DNA of 64,000 bases from Frigoribacterium endophyticum (GCF_011759585.1 NZ_JAAOYV010000003.1:96083-160082); one strand, 5' to 3'. Positions 19,452 through 28,609 are shown, numbered from the stretch's first letter. Numbers and translations: made by a program. Notes: generated by a model not told the origin, from the sequence alone.

Positions 19452-20800
19452 GTGCCGGGGCTGCGGGCCTCCGCCACCGCCTCCGCCACCGCCTCCGCCT
19501 CACGGTCGTGGCGGCGGGCGGCCGTCACCACCAGCAGCAGCAGCGCGCCGTACGAGACCGTGCCGGCCGCGACGAGCGCCGCCACCGTCTGCACGGGGGT
19601 CGCTCCGAGCGCCGCCGCGGCGCCGACGCTGCCGAGCGTCGCCACGAGCCGCGCGGCGTCCCAGCAGAGCTGACGCCCCTGCCTCTCGAGCAGCGTCAGC
19701 ACCCGTCCAACCGGCACGACCGCGAGCTGCGCCGCGCACGAGACGGCGAGCAGCTGGACGTAGGGCACGGCCGGGGCCCAGGCAGCCCCGAACACCGGCC
19801 CGACGACCAGGGGGGAGGCGGCGGCCACGACCCCGGCACCGGCGACCCCCGCCGCGCCCGTCCGGAGGACGCTCGACGCGACCAGCCGCGTGAGCCCCGG
19901 GCTCCGCCGCCGGACCAGCACCCCGACGCGCCCGTCCACGTGCTGGCCGAGCACCTCGGCCAGCAGCCCGACCGGCGTCGCGACGACCCTCGAGCCCAGC
20001 GCCACGAAGCCGAGCGCCACGGGCCCGGCCGCGGCCGCCAGCACCGCGGTGGGCAGCTGCAGGCCCGCGGAGTTCAGCAGGCCGGACCAGGTCGACACGA
20101 GGGGGAAGCGGCGGTACCGCCGGGCTGCGGTCGCGACGGCCCGGCGGGTGGGCAGCGCGCTGCGGGACGCCGGGTGCGGGGTCGACGGTCGGCGGGACCT
20201 CGTGCCCGCGGAGCCGAGCAGGCCCGCCGCCCGCCCGGCCGCGAGCCCGAGCACGAGCCCCAGCGCGCCTCCGGCCGGTGCCAGCAGCACGCTCGTGGCC
20301 ACCTGGCCGAGGCCCTGCGCCGCGGACCGCGCGGCCGCCGACCGCCACGCGCGTCGACGGGTGAGCAGGGCGCCCACCGTGCGCTGCGCACCGATCAGCG
20401 CCACGACGAGGGGCAGCACCCACCAGAGCTCGACGAGGGCGGGCGAGCGGAGCCACTCGGCCGCCCGGTGCCGGAGGGCGCCGCTCAGCACGGCCACGAC
20501 GACCGTCACGAGCAGCGTCGACAGCCCCGCGAGGCCGACCAGTGCCCGGGCGAGCGCGTCGGATCGCGCCGCCACCACGGCGCGGTCCCAGCCGGTCGTG
20601 GCCACGGCCCCGCCGATCGCCGCCAGGCTCGTCACGAGGGCGAGCACCCCGAGGTCGGCCGGCGAGTAGAGCCGGGTGAGCAGGGGGGAGGCGGCCAGCA
20701 CGGCCCCCTGGCCCACCCCGGTGCCGAGGAGCAGCACGGCGACGGGACGCCGGGCGGGAGCGCGCAGGCGGGCGACGAGGCGACGATCACGCGCGCTCAT
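19448..20800 (-). CDS. Wzx-like polysaccharide flippase
   Basis: 450 residues from ATG at 20800 (ATGA overlap with the polymerase gene upstream), with 12 or so hydrophobic segments. LYSPADLGVLALVTSLAAIGG is the typical second-helix segment of oligosaccharide flippases, and a homologous helical pattern recurs through the protein. It would flip lipid-linked repeat units to the outer face of the membrane. It is the last gene of a minus-strand run: aminotransferase, initiating transferase, glycosyltransferase, polymerase, flippase. The C-terminal tail has a short EAVAEAVAEA repeat. Confidence 0.85.
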   Translation of the reverse strand: MSARDRRLVARLRAPARRPVAVLLLGTGVGQGAVLAASPLLTRLYSPADLGVLALVTSLAAIGGAVATTGWDRAVVAARSDALARALVGLAGLSTLLVTVVVAVLSGALRHRAAEWLRSPALVELWWVLPLVVALIGAQRTVGALLTRRRAWRSAAARSAAQGLGQVATSVLLAPAGGALGLVLGLAAGRAAGLLGSAGTRSRRPSTPHPASRSALPTRRAVATAARRYRRFPLVSTWSGLLNSAGLQLPTAVLAAAAGPVALGFVALGSRVVATPVGLLAEVLGQHVDGRVGVLVRRRSPGLTRLVASSVLRTGAAGVAGAGVVAAASPLVVGPVFGAAWAPAVPYVQLLAVSCAAQLAVVPVGRVLTLLERQGRQLCWDAARLVATLGSVGAAAALGATPVQTVAALVAAGTVSYGALLLLVVTAARRHDREAEAVAEAVAEARSPGT

Positions 20801-22161
20801 CGTGGCCCCCCGGCCCGACGGGGCGACCAGCCCGTGGGGGGCGACCAGCCCGTGCGGGGCGCGACGGCCAGCAGCACGGCGGCCGCGAAGACGCCGTGCG
20901 TGAGCATCGACGTCAACAGGGCGGTCTGTGACAGGACGATGCTCGGCATCACGACCAGCACCGCCGTGACCGGCACCGGCAGGCCCGCCGAGCACCGGTC
21001 GAGGAACCTCAGGTAGACGGCGAGGACGGCGACGGCCCCGACCACCCCGGCCCAGCCGAAGTTCGAGAAGCCGTCGGCCACGAGGTTGGCGTTCGCGGCG
21101 AGGCCCGAGCCCGGGAGGAGCTGGTCGCCCACCTCGAGCGACGGGGGCAACCGCCCGTGCCCGCCCGTCCAGGGCCCGAGGACGGAGTGCGCCAGCAGGG
21201 CGGGAGGCGCGGTCGAGTAGTGCTCGACGAACGCGGCGGAGAGGGTGCCCGGCGTGACGAGGAACCTCCTCGACAGGACGCTCGTCCAGGTGTCGCCGCC
21301 CTGCGCGGCGTCGGCCGCCGTCGCGCCCACGAGCACGGCGACCGGGGCGACCGCGAACCCGGCGGCCCGGAGCCGGTCGAGGCGCAGCAGCACGAGGGCC
21401 CCGACCAGGATGAGGGGCGTGGAGAACAGGACCATCTTGAACCCGGTCGCCGAGAAGATCAGCACCTGCCCGAGCGCCCCCGCCGCCACGAGCCACGGGC
21501 TGCGCGTCGCCACCCCGCGCACGACGAGGTAGGGGTTGACGACGTACGACTGCGGGCTGAGGAGGTAACCGAGCGGCCCCGCGTCCGCCATGGCGTCGCG
21601 GAACTCGTCGCGCACGTCGTAGATGGAGTCGAGGCTCGGCACCCGGAGGCGCAGCCCCGTCGTCACGGCCATCAGCCCGTACGTCGCGGCGGAGAACGCT
21701 CCGAGGACGACGCCCAGGGCGCCCGGCGTCAGGGGAGGGACGAGGGGGGTGCTCGGCAGCGGGCGCCGCACCGTCCACCCCACGGCGGCCCACAGCGCCC
21801 CGACGACGAGCGTGAGGGTGAGCGCCGTCCGCGTGTCGAGGTAGCCGGAGTAGTGCGGCGTCAGCATGGTCGGCACGACGGCGACGCCGAAGACGATCCA
21901 GGTGACGGCGTGGGAGGGGCGCTCGACGCGACGGGGGAGGCTCGCCGCCACCGCGGCCGCGGCGACGACCGCGAGCACGGAGACCGCGGGAGGGCCCGGC
22001 ACGTAGGAGTACCCGAGATAGCCGAAGGTCGGCACGATCAGGTGCTCGAAGACGTGGCGGAGGGTGAGCGCGTAGACGACGAGGCAGCAGCCGACCGTGA
22101 CGGCGTGGGCGGTCAGGCTCCGAGCCGCCGCGACCTCAGCGACGACGGGCACGGAGGGCAC
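20797..22161 (-). CDS. Wzy-like oligosaccharide repeat-unit polymerase
   Basis: 454 residues from GTG at 22161, many hydrophobic segments and one long extracytoplasmic stretch. Sequence conservation is low, as usual for Wzy proteins; the call rests on topology and position between flippase and glycosyltransferase genes. FSNFGWAGVVGA near the C-terminus resembles the conserved end of O-antigen polymerases. The C-terminus carries a short TGWSP direct repeat. The start is uncertain: only 15 bp separate it from the upstream stop and no strong ribosome site is visible. Confidence 0.75.
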   Translation of the reverse strand: MPSVPVVAEVAAARSLTAHAVTVGCCLVVYALTLRHVFEHLIVPTFGYLGYSYVPGPPAVSVLAVVAAAAVAASLPRRVERPSHAVTWIVFGVAVVPTMLTPHYSGYLDTRTALTLTLVVGALWAAVGWTVRRPLPSTPLVPPLTPGALGVVLGAFSAATYGLMAVTTGLRLRVPSLDSIYDVRDEFRDAMADAGPLGYLLSPQSYVVNPYLVVRGVATRSPWLVAAGALGQVLIFSATGFKMVLFSTPLILVGALVLLRLDRLRAAGFAVAPVAVLVGATAADAAQGGDTWTSVLSRRFLVTPGTLSAAFVEHYSTAPPALLAHSVLGPWTGGHGRLPPSLEVGDQLLPGSGLAANANLVADGFSNFGWAGVVGAVAVLAVYLRFLDRCSAGLPVPVTAVLVVMPSIVLSQTALLTSMLTHGVFAAAVLLAVAPRTGWSPPTGWSPRRAGGPR

Positions 22162-22176
22162 GGCCGCCTCGGCCGC

Positions 22177-23463
22177 TCACCGGGCGGGGCCGGGGCGGGT
22201 GGCGCCGCGGCGCGCCCGCACCGAGCCCGGGGCGACGGGGCCGTCGCCGACGGCCGCCCGGTCGGGGGCGCCGAGCGCGGCCCAGACGCCGAGCAGGGCG
22301 GGTTCCTCCTTCGCCCAGTCGAAGACCTCGACCGCGGCTCGTCGGGCCGCGGCGCCCTGCCGGGCCAGCTCGTCGGGGTGCTCCGCGTACCACGCGAGGG
22401 CCCGGGCGACGGCGTCCGGGTCGGTCGGGTCGACGAAGCGCACGCAGCCGTAGGGCTCGACGACCTCCCGCCAGACGGGGAAGTCGGAGCACACCACCGG
22501 GAGGCCAGCGGCGAGGTACTCGAAGAGCTTGGTCGAGAAGACCTTCTCGTAGGCCGTGCCGGGCTGCAGCACCACCACGCCGACGCGGGCGTCGAGCAGG
22601 AGGTCGCGGGCGTCTTCCGGGGAGAGCAGGCCGTGGACGGTCGCCCGCCCGGCCGCCACGGCGTCGTCGAACACCGAGAGGGCGTCGTCGGGGTAGGGCC
22701 CGCCGGCCACGTCGAGGTGCCACCCCGCGGGGAAGTCCGGGCTCGTGGCGGCGTCGGCCATCACGCGGGAGCCGCGGGCCTCGCTCACGACGCCGATGAA
22801 CGCGGCGCGCGGCGCGCGGTCGGCCAGGGGCCGGAGGGCCTCCTCCTGGGCCCGCAGCCGCGGGAAGTTGTGCACCACGGTGGTCTTGTGGGCCGGGTAG
22901 TCGCGGGCCGTGATGGCCGTCGCCACGACGACGTGGTCGGAGGCCCGGCCGGCGAACCAGACGAGGAGGCGCGACAGCAGGACGAAGGGCCGGCGGAGCA
23001 CCTCGGGCACGTAGTCCTTGTCGGCGGTCGCCTCGCTGATCACCTCGTGGGCGTCGAAGACGACCCGGCGGCCCGCGAGCTTCAGCACGGGGACGACGAG
23101 GAGCAGCTCGGGGTCGTGCAGGTGGACCACGCCGGCGCCGGAGCGGAGGGCGAGGAGCGCGGCCTGCGACGTCGAGAGCACGACCCTCGCTGCTCGGCGA
23201 CGGCGGGGCAGCAGGACGACGTGGACGCCGGTCTCGGGCACGGTCGTCGGGCTGTCGACGGCGACCAGGAGCGTCCGGTGGTGCTTCGCCGCGGTGGCGG
23301 CCTCGCGCATGTGCACCCTGTTGTCCGTCCAGCGGTGGACGCTGCTCAGGTGGGCGACGTCGAAGGCGGGCCCTCGGCGGCCGCCGAGCAGGCGTCGCAG
23401 TGCTCGCCCGATCCCGGGTCGACGGTGCTCGGGGGCGGCGAGGGCGGGGCGGGGCGAGGTCAT
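22177..23463 (-). CDS. GT4-family glycosyltransferase
   Basis: 428 residues from ATG at 23463 (ATGA overlap). GT-B fold transferase that adds a sugar to the lipid-linked glycan. The N-terminal domain has VVHLHDPELLLVVPVLKLAGRRVVFDAHE; the C-terminal nucleotide-sugar domain has FSTKLFEYLAAGLPVVCSD, the family motif with the catalytic Glu region. The sugar donor is not predictable. The last ~40 residues are a disordered Pro/Arg-rich tail. Confidence 0.9.
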   Translation of the reverse strand: MTSPRPALAAPEHRRPGIGRALRRLLGGRRGPAFDVAHLSSVHRWTDNRVHMREAATAAKHHRTLLVAVDSPTTVPETGVHVVLLPRRRRAARVVLSTSQAALLALRSGAGVVHLHDPELLLVVPVLKLAGRRVVFDAHEVISEATADKDYVPEVLRRPFVLLSRLLVWFAGRASDHVVVATAITARDYPAHKTTVVHNFPRLRAQEEALRPLADRAPRAAFIGVVSEARGSRVMADAATSPDFPAGWHLDVAGGPYPDDALSVFDDAVAAGRATVHGLLSPEDARDLLLDARVGVVVLQPGTAYEKVFSTKLFEYLAAGLPVVCSDFPVWREVVEPYGCVRFVDPTDPDAVARALAWYAEHPDELARQGAAARRAAVEVFDWAKEEPALLGVWAALGAPDRAAVGDGPVAPGSVRARRGATRPGPAR

Positions 23464-24146
23464 GCGGGCTCCTGGAGGGCATCGGCGGGGGGCGTCGGGG
23501 GGAAGAACTCGGAGGAGGTCGCCTGGCCGTGCTGCGCGGTGCCGCGCCGCCCGAGGACGACGCCCACGGTGCGCGCGAGGATCACCAGGTCGAGCCGGGT
23601 GCTCCGGGCGTCGACGTACGCGACGTCGAGCGCGAGGCGCGCGGGCCAGTCGAGGGCGTTGCGCCCGCCGACCTGGGCCAGGCCGGTCACCCCGGGGCGC
23701 ACGTCGTGGCGCCGCGCCTGCTCGGCCGAGTACCGGGCGCGGTAGCGGACGGGCAGGGGGCGCGGCCCGACGAGGCTCATGTCGCCCCGCAGGACGGCGA
23801 GCAGCCCGGGCAGCTCGTCGATGCTGGTCGACCGGAGGAGGGCCCCGAGACGGGTGAGGCGCTCCGCGTCGGTCTCGTGCCCGCGCGCGGGGTCGACCTC
23901 CCTCATCGTCCGCAGCTTGGCCAGCGTGAACGGGGAGCCGTGCAGCCCGGCGCGACGCTGTCGGAAGACGACGGGCCGGCCCAGGTCGACGGCGACCGCG
24001 GCGGCGGCGACGGCCAGCAGCGGAGCGGTCGCCGTCAGCACCAGGGTCGCCACCGTGACGTCGAGGGCGCGCTTGGCCCGGTCGCGGAGGGCCGCCCGGG
24101 CGCGCCCGCCTCCCGCGCGGGAGGCGTCACGCGCGGCCACGATCAC
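23460..24146 (-). CDS. PglC/WbaP-type initiating sugar-phosphate transferase
   Basis: 228 residues from GTG at 24146, overlapping the aminotransferase gene by 20 bp. It transfers a sugar-1-phosphate to undecaprenyl phosphate, starting a repeat unit. One membrane-associated helix (VTVATLVLTATAPLLAVAAAAVA) is followed by the conserved cytoplasmic core: PVVFRQRRAGLHGSPFTLAKLRTM, the RSTSIDELPGLLAVLRGDMSLVGPRPL motif in two parts, and RPGVTGLAQVGGRNAL. The short length without the large N-terminal domain of WbaP/EpsL matches PglC. Together with the aminotransferase upstream it suggests that a UDP-amino sugar is the first residue. Confidence 0.93.
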   Translation of the reverse strand: MIVAARDASRAGGGRARAALRDRAKRALDVTVATLVLTATAPLLAVAAAAVAVDLGRPVVFRQRRAGLHGSPFTLAKLRTMREVDPARGHETDAERLTRLGALLRSTSIDELPGLLAVLRGDMSLVGPRPLPVRYRARYSAEQARRHDVRPGVTGLAQVGGRNALDWPARLALDVAYVDARSTRLDLVILARTVGVVLGRRGTAQHGQATSSEFFPPTPPADALQEPA

Positions 24147-25281
24147 CGGCTCCCGGTCGGGCGAGGGCGGTGGCGAGCGCGGTCAGCACGTGGTCGAGGT
24201 CGTCGTCGTCGAGCGACGACCCGCTGGGGAGCGTGAGGCCCGTGGCGAAGAGCTCGTCGGCGACGCCGGAGACGCGGCTCCCGGAGGCGTGGAAGGCGCC
24301 CTGCCGGTGCAGCGGCTTCCAGAGGCGTCGCGTCTCGATGCCCTGCTCCGCGAGCGACCGGGCGACCTCCGCCGGTGCGAGGCCCGACGCCGGGTCGAGC
24401 ACGACCGACGTCAGCCAGCAGTTGTCGTCGGCGTCGTCGTCGGCCGCGAACAGGTCGACGCCGGGCACGGCCCGCACGAGCTCGCGGTACGCCCGCCGCA
24501 CCGACCGGCGTCGGGCGGCCATCTCGGGCAGCCGAGCGAGCTGGGCCCGGCCCAGCGCGGCGAGCACGTTGCTCAGCCGGTGGTTCCAGCCCACCTCGGC
24601 GTGCTCGTAGTGGTCGACGGGCAGGCGGGCCTGCGCGGCGAGACTGCGGGCCCGCCCGGCGATCTCGTCGTCGTCGCAGGTGACGGCGCCCCCGCCCGAG
24701 GTGGTCACGATCTTGTTGCCGTTGAACGAGATCGCGGAGGCGAGGCCGTGGGCCGCGGCGGGGCGGCCGGCGTGGCGGGCCCCCAGCGACTCCGCGGCGT
24801 CGACGACCACCGGGAGGCCGTGGCGCGCGGCGACGGCGGCGATGGCGTCGTGGTCGGCGGCTCGGCCGTAGATGTCGACCGGGAGCACGGCCGAGACCGG
24901 CACTCCCCGACGGCGGAGGTCGTCGAGGGAGCCGGCCAGCAGGGCCGGCGAGAGGTTGCCCGTGTCGCGGTCGACGTCGACGAAGAAGGGGCGGGCGCCC
25001 GCGTGGTGGATCGCGTTGGCGGTCGCGGCGAAGGTGAACGTGGAGGTCGGCACGACGGTGCCGGGGCCGACCCCGGCGACGACGAGCGCCAGGTGGAGGG
25101 CCGCCGTGCCGGACGACGTCGCCACGACGTGCGCCCGGTCGACGGTCTCGGCGAGCTCGCGCTCGAAGGCGTCGACCTCGGGGCCGAGCGGGGCGAACCA
25201 GCTGCCCTCGCCGACGCGTCGGAGCGCCTCGCGTTCGAGGGGCCCGACGTCGGGCGGTGACAGCAGGACGGTTCGGCGCAC
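24127..25281 (-). CDS. DegT/PglE-type sugar aminotransferase
   Basis: 384 residues from ATG at 25281. PLP-dependent aminotransferase of UDP-4-keto sugars (DegT/DnrJ/EryC1 family). Visible motifs are SSGTAALHLAL, TFTFAATANAI, the PLP-ring VVVDAAESLGARH, and SFNGNKIVTTSGGG with Schiff-base Lys190. The extended GNKIVTTSGGG motif is characteristic of the PglE/LegC subgroup, which aminates the product of a PglF-type 4,6-dehydratase; one is encoded at 39324-41072. It is first gene of the glycan operon, driven by the promoter with box E. Confidence 0.92.
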   Translation of the reverse strand: MRRTVLLSPPDVGPLEREALRRVGEGSWFAPLGPEVDAFERELAETVDRAHVVATSSGTAALHLALVVAGVGPGTVVPTSTFTFAATANAIHHAGARPFFVDVDRDTGNLSPALLAGSLDDLRRRGVPVSAVLPVDIYGRAADHDAIAAVAARHGLPVVVDAAESLGARHAGRPAAAHGLASAISFNGNKIVTTSGGGAVTCDDDEIAGRARSLAAQARLPVDHYEHAEVGWNHRLSNVLAALGRAQLARLPEMAARRRSVRRAYRELVRAVPGVDLFAADDDADDNCWLTSVVLDPASGLAPAEVARSLAEQGIETRRLWKPLHRQGAFHASGSRVSGVADELFATGLTLPSGSSLDDDDLDHVLTALATALARPGAGDRGRA

Positions 25282-25331
25282 GGGGCTCCTGACGCTCGGC
25301 GGCCCGTTCGTCAGGCCGTTCGTGATGCGTC

Positions 25332-25348
25332 AGTGTACTACGTGACAT
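25332..25348 (-). promoter_or_regulatory. Promoter with box E for the glycan operon
   Basis: Minus strand -10-like TACACT (25337-25332) preceded directly by AATGTCACG (plus strand ACGTGACAT at 25340-25348, 8 of 9 to the ATGTNACAT core). The aminotransferase start is 51 bases downstream. The rest of the 133-bp gap to exonuclease III shows nothing clear. Confidence 0.45.
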
Positions 25349-25414
25349 TTCACGCGTCGACCGATCCGTCTGCCCTGGCCCGCCGAGCGTGCGGTCAGCC
25401 CGGCGCGCGCGGGG

Positions 25415-26251
25415 TCAGAAGATCATCGGCCGGTCGTCGTCGAGCTCCGTCTCGAGCTCGAGGTCGACCACCACGGGCACGTGGTCGCTCGGTGCGTCGC
25501 CCTTGCGCTCCTCGCGGTGGATCGCCGCCGCGGTGACGAGGTCCGCGAACGCCGGCGAGCCCATCACGAAGTCGATCCGCATGCCCTCGTCGCGCGGGAA
25601 CCGGAGCTGCTTGTAGTCCCAGTACGTGTAGCCCTCCGGCACGAGGGGCCGCACCACGTCGCGGAGGCCGACCCGCTCGAACTCCGCGAAGGCCGCCCGC
25701 TCGGGCTCGCTGACGTGGGTGTGCCCCTCGAAGACCGCGACGTCCCAGACGTCGGCGTCGAGCGGCGCCACGTTCCAGTCGCCCATCAGCGCGAGGGGCA
25801 GGTCGGGGCTCTCCTCGAGCCACCCGCGGGTGCGGTCGGCGAGCTCGGCGAGCCAGTCGAGCTTGTAGGCGTAGTGCGGATCGCCGAGCTCCCGCCCGTT
25901 GGGGACGTACAGCGACCACATCCGCACGCCCTCCACCGTGACGCCGATGGCCCGCGCCTCCTTCGGCTGGTCGGGCCCTTCCTGGCCCTTCAGGAACCCG
26001 GGCTGACCGGGGAAGGTCACCTCGACGTCGTCCATGGGCAGCCGGCTCGCGAAGGCGACGCCGTTCCACTGGCTGAGGCCGTGCAGCTCCACCTCGTAGC
26101 CCGCCTCGCGGAAGGCCTCGTAGGGGAACTGCTCCGGCTTGCACTTGATCTCCTGCAGGCCGACGACGTCGACGTCCTCGCGGACGAGCCAGTCGACCAC
26201 CCGCCCGGCTCGGGCGCGGACGGAGTTGACGTTCCAGGTGGCGACACGCAT
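25415..26251 (-). CDS. xth: Exodeoxyribonuclease III
   Basis: 278 residues from ATG at 26251. Mg-dependent AP endonuclease and 3'-5' exonuclease in base-excision repair. The EEP-fold motifs are present: MRVATWNVNSVRAR, VVGLQEIKC with the metal-ligand Glu, SLYVPNGRE, LMGDWNVAP, and the C-terminal MRIDFVMGSP and PSDHVPVVVDL with the catalytic Asp-His. A housekeeping gene inserted in the glycan locus. Confidence 0.95.
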   Translation of the reverse strand: MRVATWNVNSVRARAGRVVDWLVREDVDVVGLQEIKCKPEQFPYEAFREAGYEVELHGLSQWNGVAFASRLPMDDVEVTFPGQPGFLKGQEGPDQPKEARAIGVTVEGVRMWSLYVPNGRELGDPHYAYKLDWLAELADRTRGWLEESPDLPLALMGDWNVAPLDADVWDVAVFEGHTHVSEPERAAFAEFERVGLRDVVRPLVPEGYTYWDYKQLRFPRDEGMRIDFVMGSPAFADLVTAAAIHREERKGDAPSDHVPVVVDLELETELDDDRPMIF

Positions 26252-26366
26252 GCGCCCACGCTAGCGCCGGGCGTGCCGATCGGCGCGGGAGGCCCCGGGG
26301 AGGCGCGGTGGCGGACCGCGGTCCAGACCGGTCCGGTCGCCGCTCTCAGCAGAACAAAAGATTTCA

Positions 26367-26396
26367 CGTGACGGCGGGGCGGTCGCCCGCTACAAC
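26367..26396 (+). promoter_or_regulatory. Promoter of a possibly leaderless transcript
   Basis: TACAAC at 26391-26396 is a -10-like hexamer ending six bases before the ATG at 26403, so the mRNA could start at or near the start codon. CACGTGACG at 26366-26374 is a weak match to the ATGTNACAT-type element. The 150-bp gap around it holds nothing else recognisable. Confidence 0.35.
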
Positions 26397-26402
26397 GGTG
26401 AC

Positions 26403-26636
26403 ATGACAGCACAGGAGCGACAGGTGTCGCCGGGGCCCGCCGGGACGGTCGACGAGAGGCTCGCCCGGGTCGCGCAGGGGGTGGTGCGGGTCCAGGACTT
26501 CTTCTGGCCGCCCCTCCCGCTGGAGGTGCTGGAGGCGTCCACCTCCCGGTGGCTGCGCTCGCGTGACGCCGGCGGCCGCCCCGGCTGCGGCGACGACGGC
26601 GCGGACGAGGGGGGTGCGCCGTGCCCGTCCCGCTGA
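26403..26636 (+). CDS. Small hypothetical protein upstream of a GntR regulator
   Basis: 77 residues from ATG at 26403, overlapping the next start (GTG 26621) by 16 bp. The first 50 residues (DERLARVAQGVVRVQDFFWP) look like a soluble amphipathic helix and an aromatic patch; the last 25 are Gly/Asp-rich. No family is recognised. No clear ribosome site is seen, but a -10 placed for leaderless translation is. The overlap and shared orientation suggest translational coupling to the GntR gene. Confidence 0.45.
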   Translation: MTAQERQVSPGPAGTVDERLARVAQGVVRVQDFFWPPLPLEVLEASTSRWLRSRDAGGRPGCGDDGADEGGAPCPSR

Positions 26637-27253
26637 CGCCCCGGCGGATCCCGAAGCGCGACGACGCCGCCGGCCGGGCCTGCGGCGAGCTGCGAGACGC
26701 CCTGCTCTCCGGCGCCCTCCGTCCCGGCGAGCGGATCGACCTGGGCGCCGTCGCGCACTGGCTCGACATGTCGCGGACCCCGGTCGACCACGCCATCACG
26801 AGGCTGTGCACGGACGGTCTCGTGACCGTCGAGCCCTACCGGGGCACCTTCGTCCGGCCCGGCGACCCGGAGCGGTTCGAGGCCACGGCGCAGGTGCTCG
26901 ACATCGTCCACGACGCCGTGCTCGCGACGGTGGGGGCCGCCCCGGCCCCCGCCGAGCGGGAGTGCCTCCTCGAGCTGACGGCGGCCGCCGCGTCCGCCGC
27001 GGCCGACGAGGCGCCCGAGCGCCACGACCGGTGGCTCCTCTTCATGGCCGACCTCGCCGGCCGGGTCGGCAACGACGTCCTCGCCTGCGAGGAGGCCCGG
27101 CTCCGGATGCTCGTGCAGCACGCCCGGGTGGGGGCCCCGCCCGAGGTGCTGACGGAGCACGCGAGGCGTCGCGTCGAGTCCCTGCGGGCCCGGGGCGCCG
27201 GGTGGCTCGGCGGAGCACGGCTCGACGAGGACGGAGCACCACTCCTATACTGA
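26621..27253 (+). CDS. GntR-family transcriptional regulator
   Basis: 210 residues from GTG at 26621 (GAGGGGGG shortly upstream). The N-terminal winged helix is diagnostic: RDALLSGALRPGERIDLGAVAHWLDMSRTPVDHAITRLCTDGLV in pieces, then VEPYRGTFVRPGD. The C-terminal helical domain is FCD-like but short and lacks an obvious metal-binding His set. Its position directly before a polymerase gene makes glycan genes plausible targets; this is inference. The stop codon overlaps the -10 of the next gene. Confidence 0.85.
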   Translation: MPVPLTPRRIPKRDDAAGRACGELRDALLSGALRPGERIDLGAVAHWLDMSRTPVDHAITRLCTDGLVTVEPYRGTFVRPGDPERFEATAQVLDIVHDAVLATVGAAPAPAERECLLELTAAAASAAADEAPERHDRWLLFMADLAGRVGNDVLACEEARLRMLVQHARVGAPPEVLTEHARRRVESLRARGAGWLGGARLDEDGAPLLY

Positions 27254-27263
27254 CACATCACAT
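27246..27263 (+). promoter_or_regulatory. Promoter with degenerate box before the polymerase gene
   Basis: TATACT at 27246-27251 is a near-consensus -10. It is followed by ACATCACAT (27255-27263), a 7-of-9 match to ATGTNACAT that would lie on the transcription start. The start codon is at 27308. Confidence 0.4.
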
Positions 27264-27307
27264 CCAGGATCCCGGGCTATCATCGCCGGACCGATCCCGG
27301 AGGTCCG

Positions 27308-28609
27308 ATGTCCCGCACGAGCCAGACGTCGGCGTCGTCGACCCCGCCCGGCGCGCCGTCGCCGAGGTCGTCCCTCCGCGACCACGTCGCGGCGGCGCTC
27401 TGCTCGGCGGTGCTGGTCGTCAGCGGCGTCAAGGGCAGCCCGGCGCTCGCGGCGGTGCCGGTCGACCTCACGGTCGTCGCCGCCGCCGCGGCGGGGGTCG
27501 GGGCGGCGCTCCACCTCGCGCCCCGCCTCGAGGTCGTCCGGGTGCCCCCGGGGGCCGTCCTCCTCGTCGTCGCGCTCCTGCCCGGGGCGCTCGTCGAGGT
27601 GCCGCAGGGCTACCAGGGCGCCAAGCTGGCCGGGATGGCCCTGACCCTCGTCGTCGTGGCCGCCAGCGTGGTGCTGCTCTCGACCCGTCGGCGGCGGAGG
27701 CTCTGGCTCGCCTGGACGGCGGGGTGGGGGCTCGTGACGGTGGCGGCCCTGCAGGTGCTCCCGCGCGACGCGTCGCAGTGGGGGCGGGCCGCGCTCGAGG
27801 GGTCGAACACCATCGCGGCGGGTCGGGCGACCGCCACCGCGGCGCTGATCCTCGGGGCCGTGCTCGTGCTGCCCGGCCGGCGACCCCGCCTGCGGCTCCT
27901 CGCCGGCGCGGTCGTGGCCGCGCTCGCCGGCGTGGAGACCGGCTCCCGGGGCCCCGTGCTCGCCGCGGCCCTCGCCCTGGTCGTCGTCGCGCTCGTCGTG
28001 CGGGAGGGGCGCCGGCGCCGGGTCGCGGGGCTCGCCGCCGCCCTGGTCGCGGCCGGCGTCGGCGTCGTCGTCAGCGACTCCCCGGGCGCCGACCGGCTGG
28101 GGCTCGTGCTGACGGGCGAGGTGACCGGAGCCGAGGGGCGGCTCCCTCTCTGGCGGGCAGCGTTCCGGGCGCTCCGGGACGGGGGCCCGGGCGGCACCGG
28201 GTGGGGCGGCTTCGTCACGGTGCTCGGGGAGTCCGAGGCGGTCCCCGGCTCCGGCGACCGTCAGTACGCCCACAACCTCGTGCTCGAGGCGTTCGTCGAG
28301 GGCGGCTGGCCGGCCGGCGCGGCGGTGCTCACGGTCGTCGTCGCCTCCCTCGTGCGGCTGCTGCACCGCGCACGGCGCGGCGCGGAGGGAGGCGGCGTCG
28401 ACGGGGTGGCCGTCGTCCTGCTCGGGGTCGCGGTGGCGGCGGTGCTCAACGCGTCGGTCTCCGGAGACCTCGCGGGCAACCGTCTCGCCTGGGTCGCCCT
28501 GGCGCTCGCCTGGTCAGGGCCTCCGGGCGGGCGGCCGGATCCGCGCCGCCGAGGGTCGACGACCGCCGGGCGCGCTCGGAGCCGCCTGCTCTACGCTGGT
28601 CAACCGTGA
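27308..28609 (+). CDS. O-antigen ligase/polymerase-like membrane protein
   Basis: 433 residues from ATG at 27308, with GGAGG five bases upstream. About ten hydrophobic segments. The Wzy_C/WaaL-type region is recognisable: ETGSRGPVLAAALALVV, then an extracytoplasmic loop with GGTGWGGFVTVLG and YAHNLVLEAFVEGGW, where the His-Asn and Gly-Trp-Gly pattern is characteristic. It is the second polymerase-like protein of the locus and could polymerise a second glycan or ligate it to a carrier. Its stop overlaps the pyrE start by 4 bp, so expression is probably coupled. Confidence 0.82.
   Translation: MSRTSQTSASSTPPGAPSPRSSLRDHVAAALCSAVLVVSGVKGSPALAAVPVDLTVVAAAAAGVGAALHLAPRLEVVRVPPGAVLLVVALLPGALVEVPQGYQGAKLAGMALTLVVVAASVVLLSTRRRRRLWLAWTAGWGLVTVAALQVLPRDASQWGRAALEGSNTIAAGRATATAALILGAVLVLPGRRPRLRLLAGAVVAALAGVETGSRGPVLAAALALVVVALVVREGRRRRVAGLAAALVAAGVGVVVSDSPGADRLGLVLTGEVTGAEGRLPLWRAAFRALRDGGPGGTGWGGFVTVLGESEAVPGSGDRQYAHNLVLEAFVEGGWPAGAAVLTVVVASLVRLLHRARRGAEGGGVDGVAVVLLGVAVAAVLNASVSGDLAGNRLAWVALALAWSGPPGGRPDPRRRGSTTAGRARSRLLYAGQP

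Noticed and set aside
26403..27253. Toxin-antitoxin pair
   Set aside because: The second gene is a clear GntR regulator and the first small protein has no toxin motif; the overlap is explained by translational coupling.
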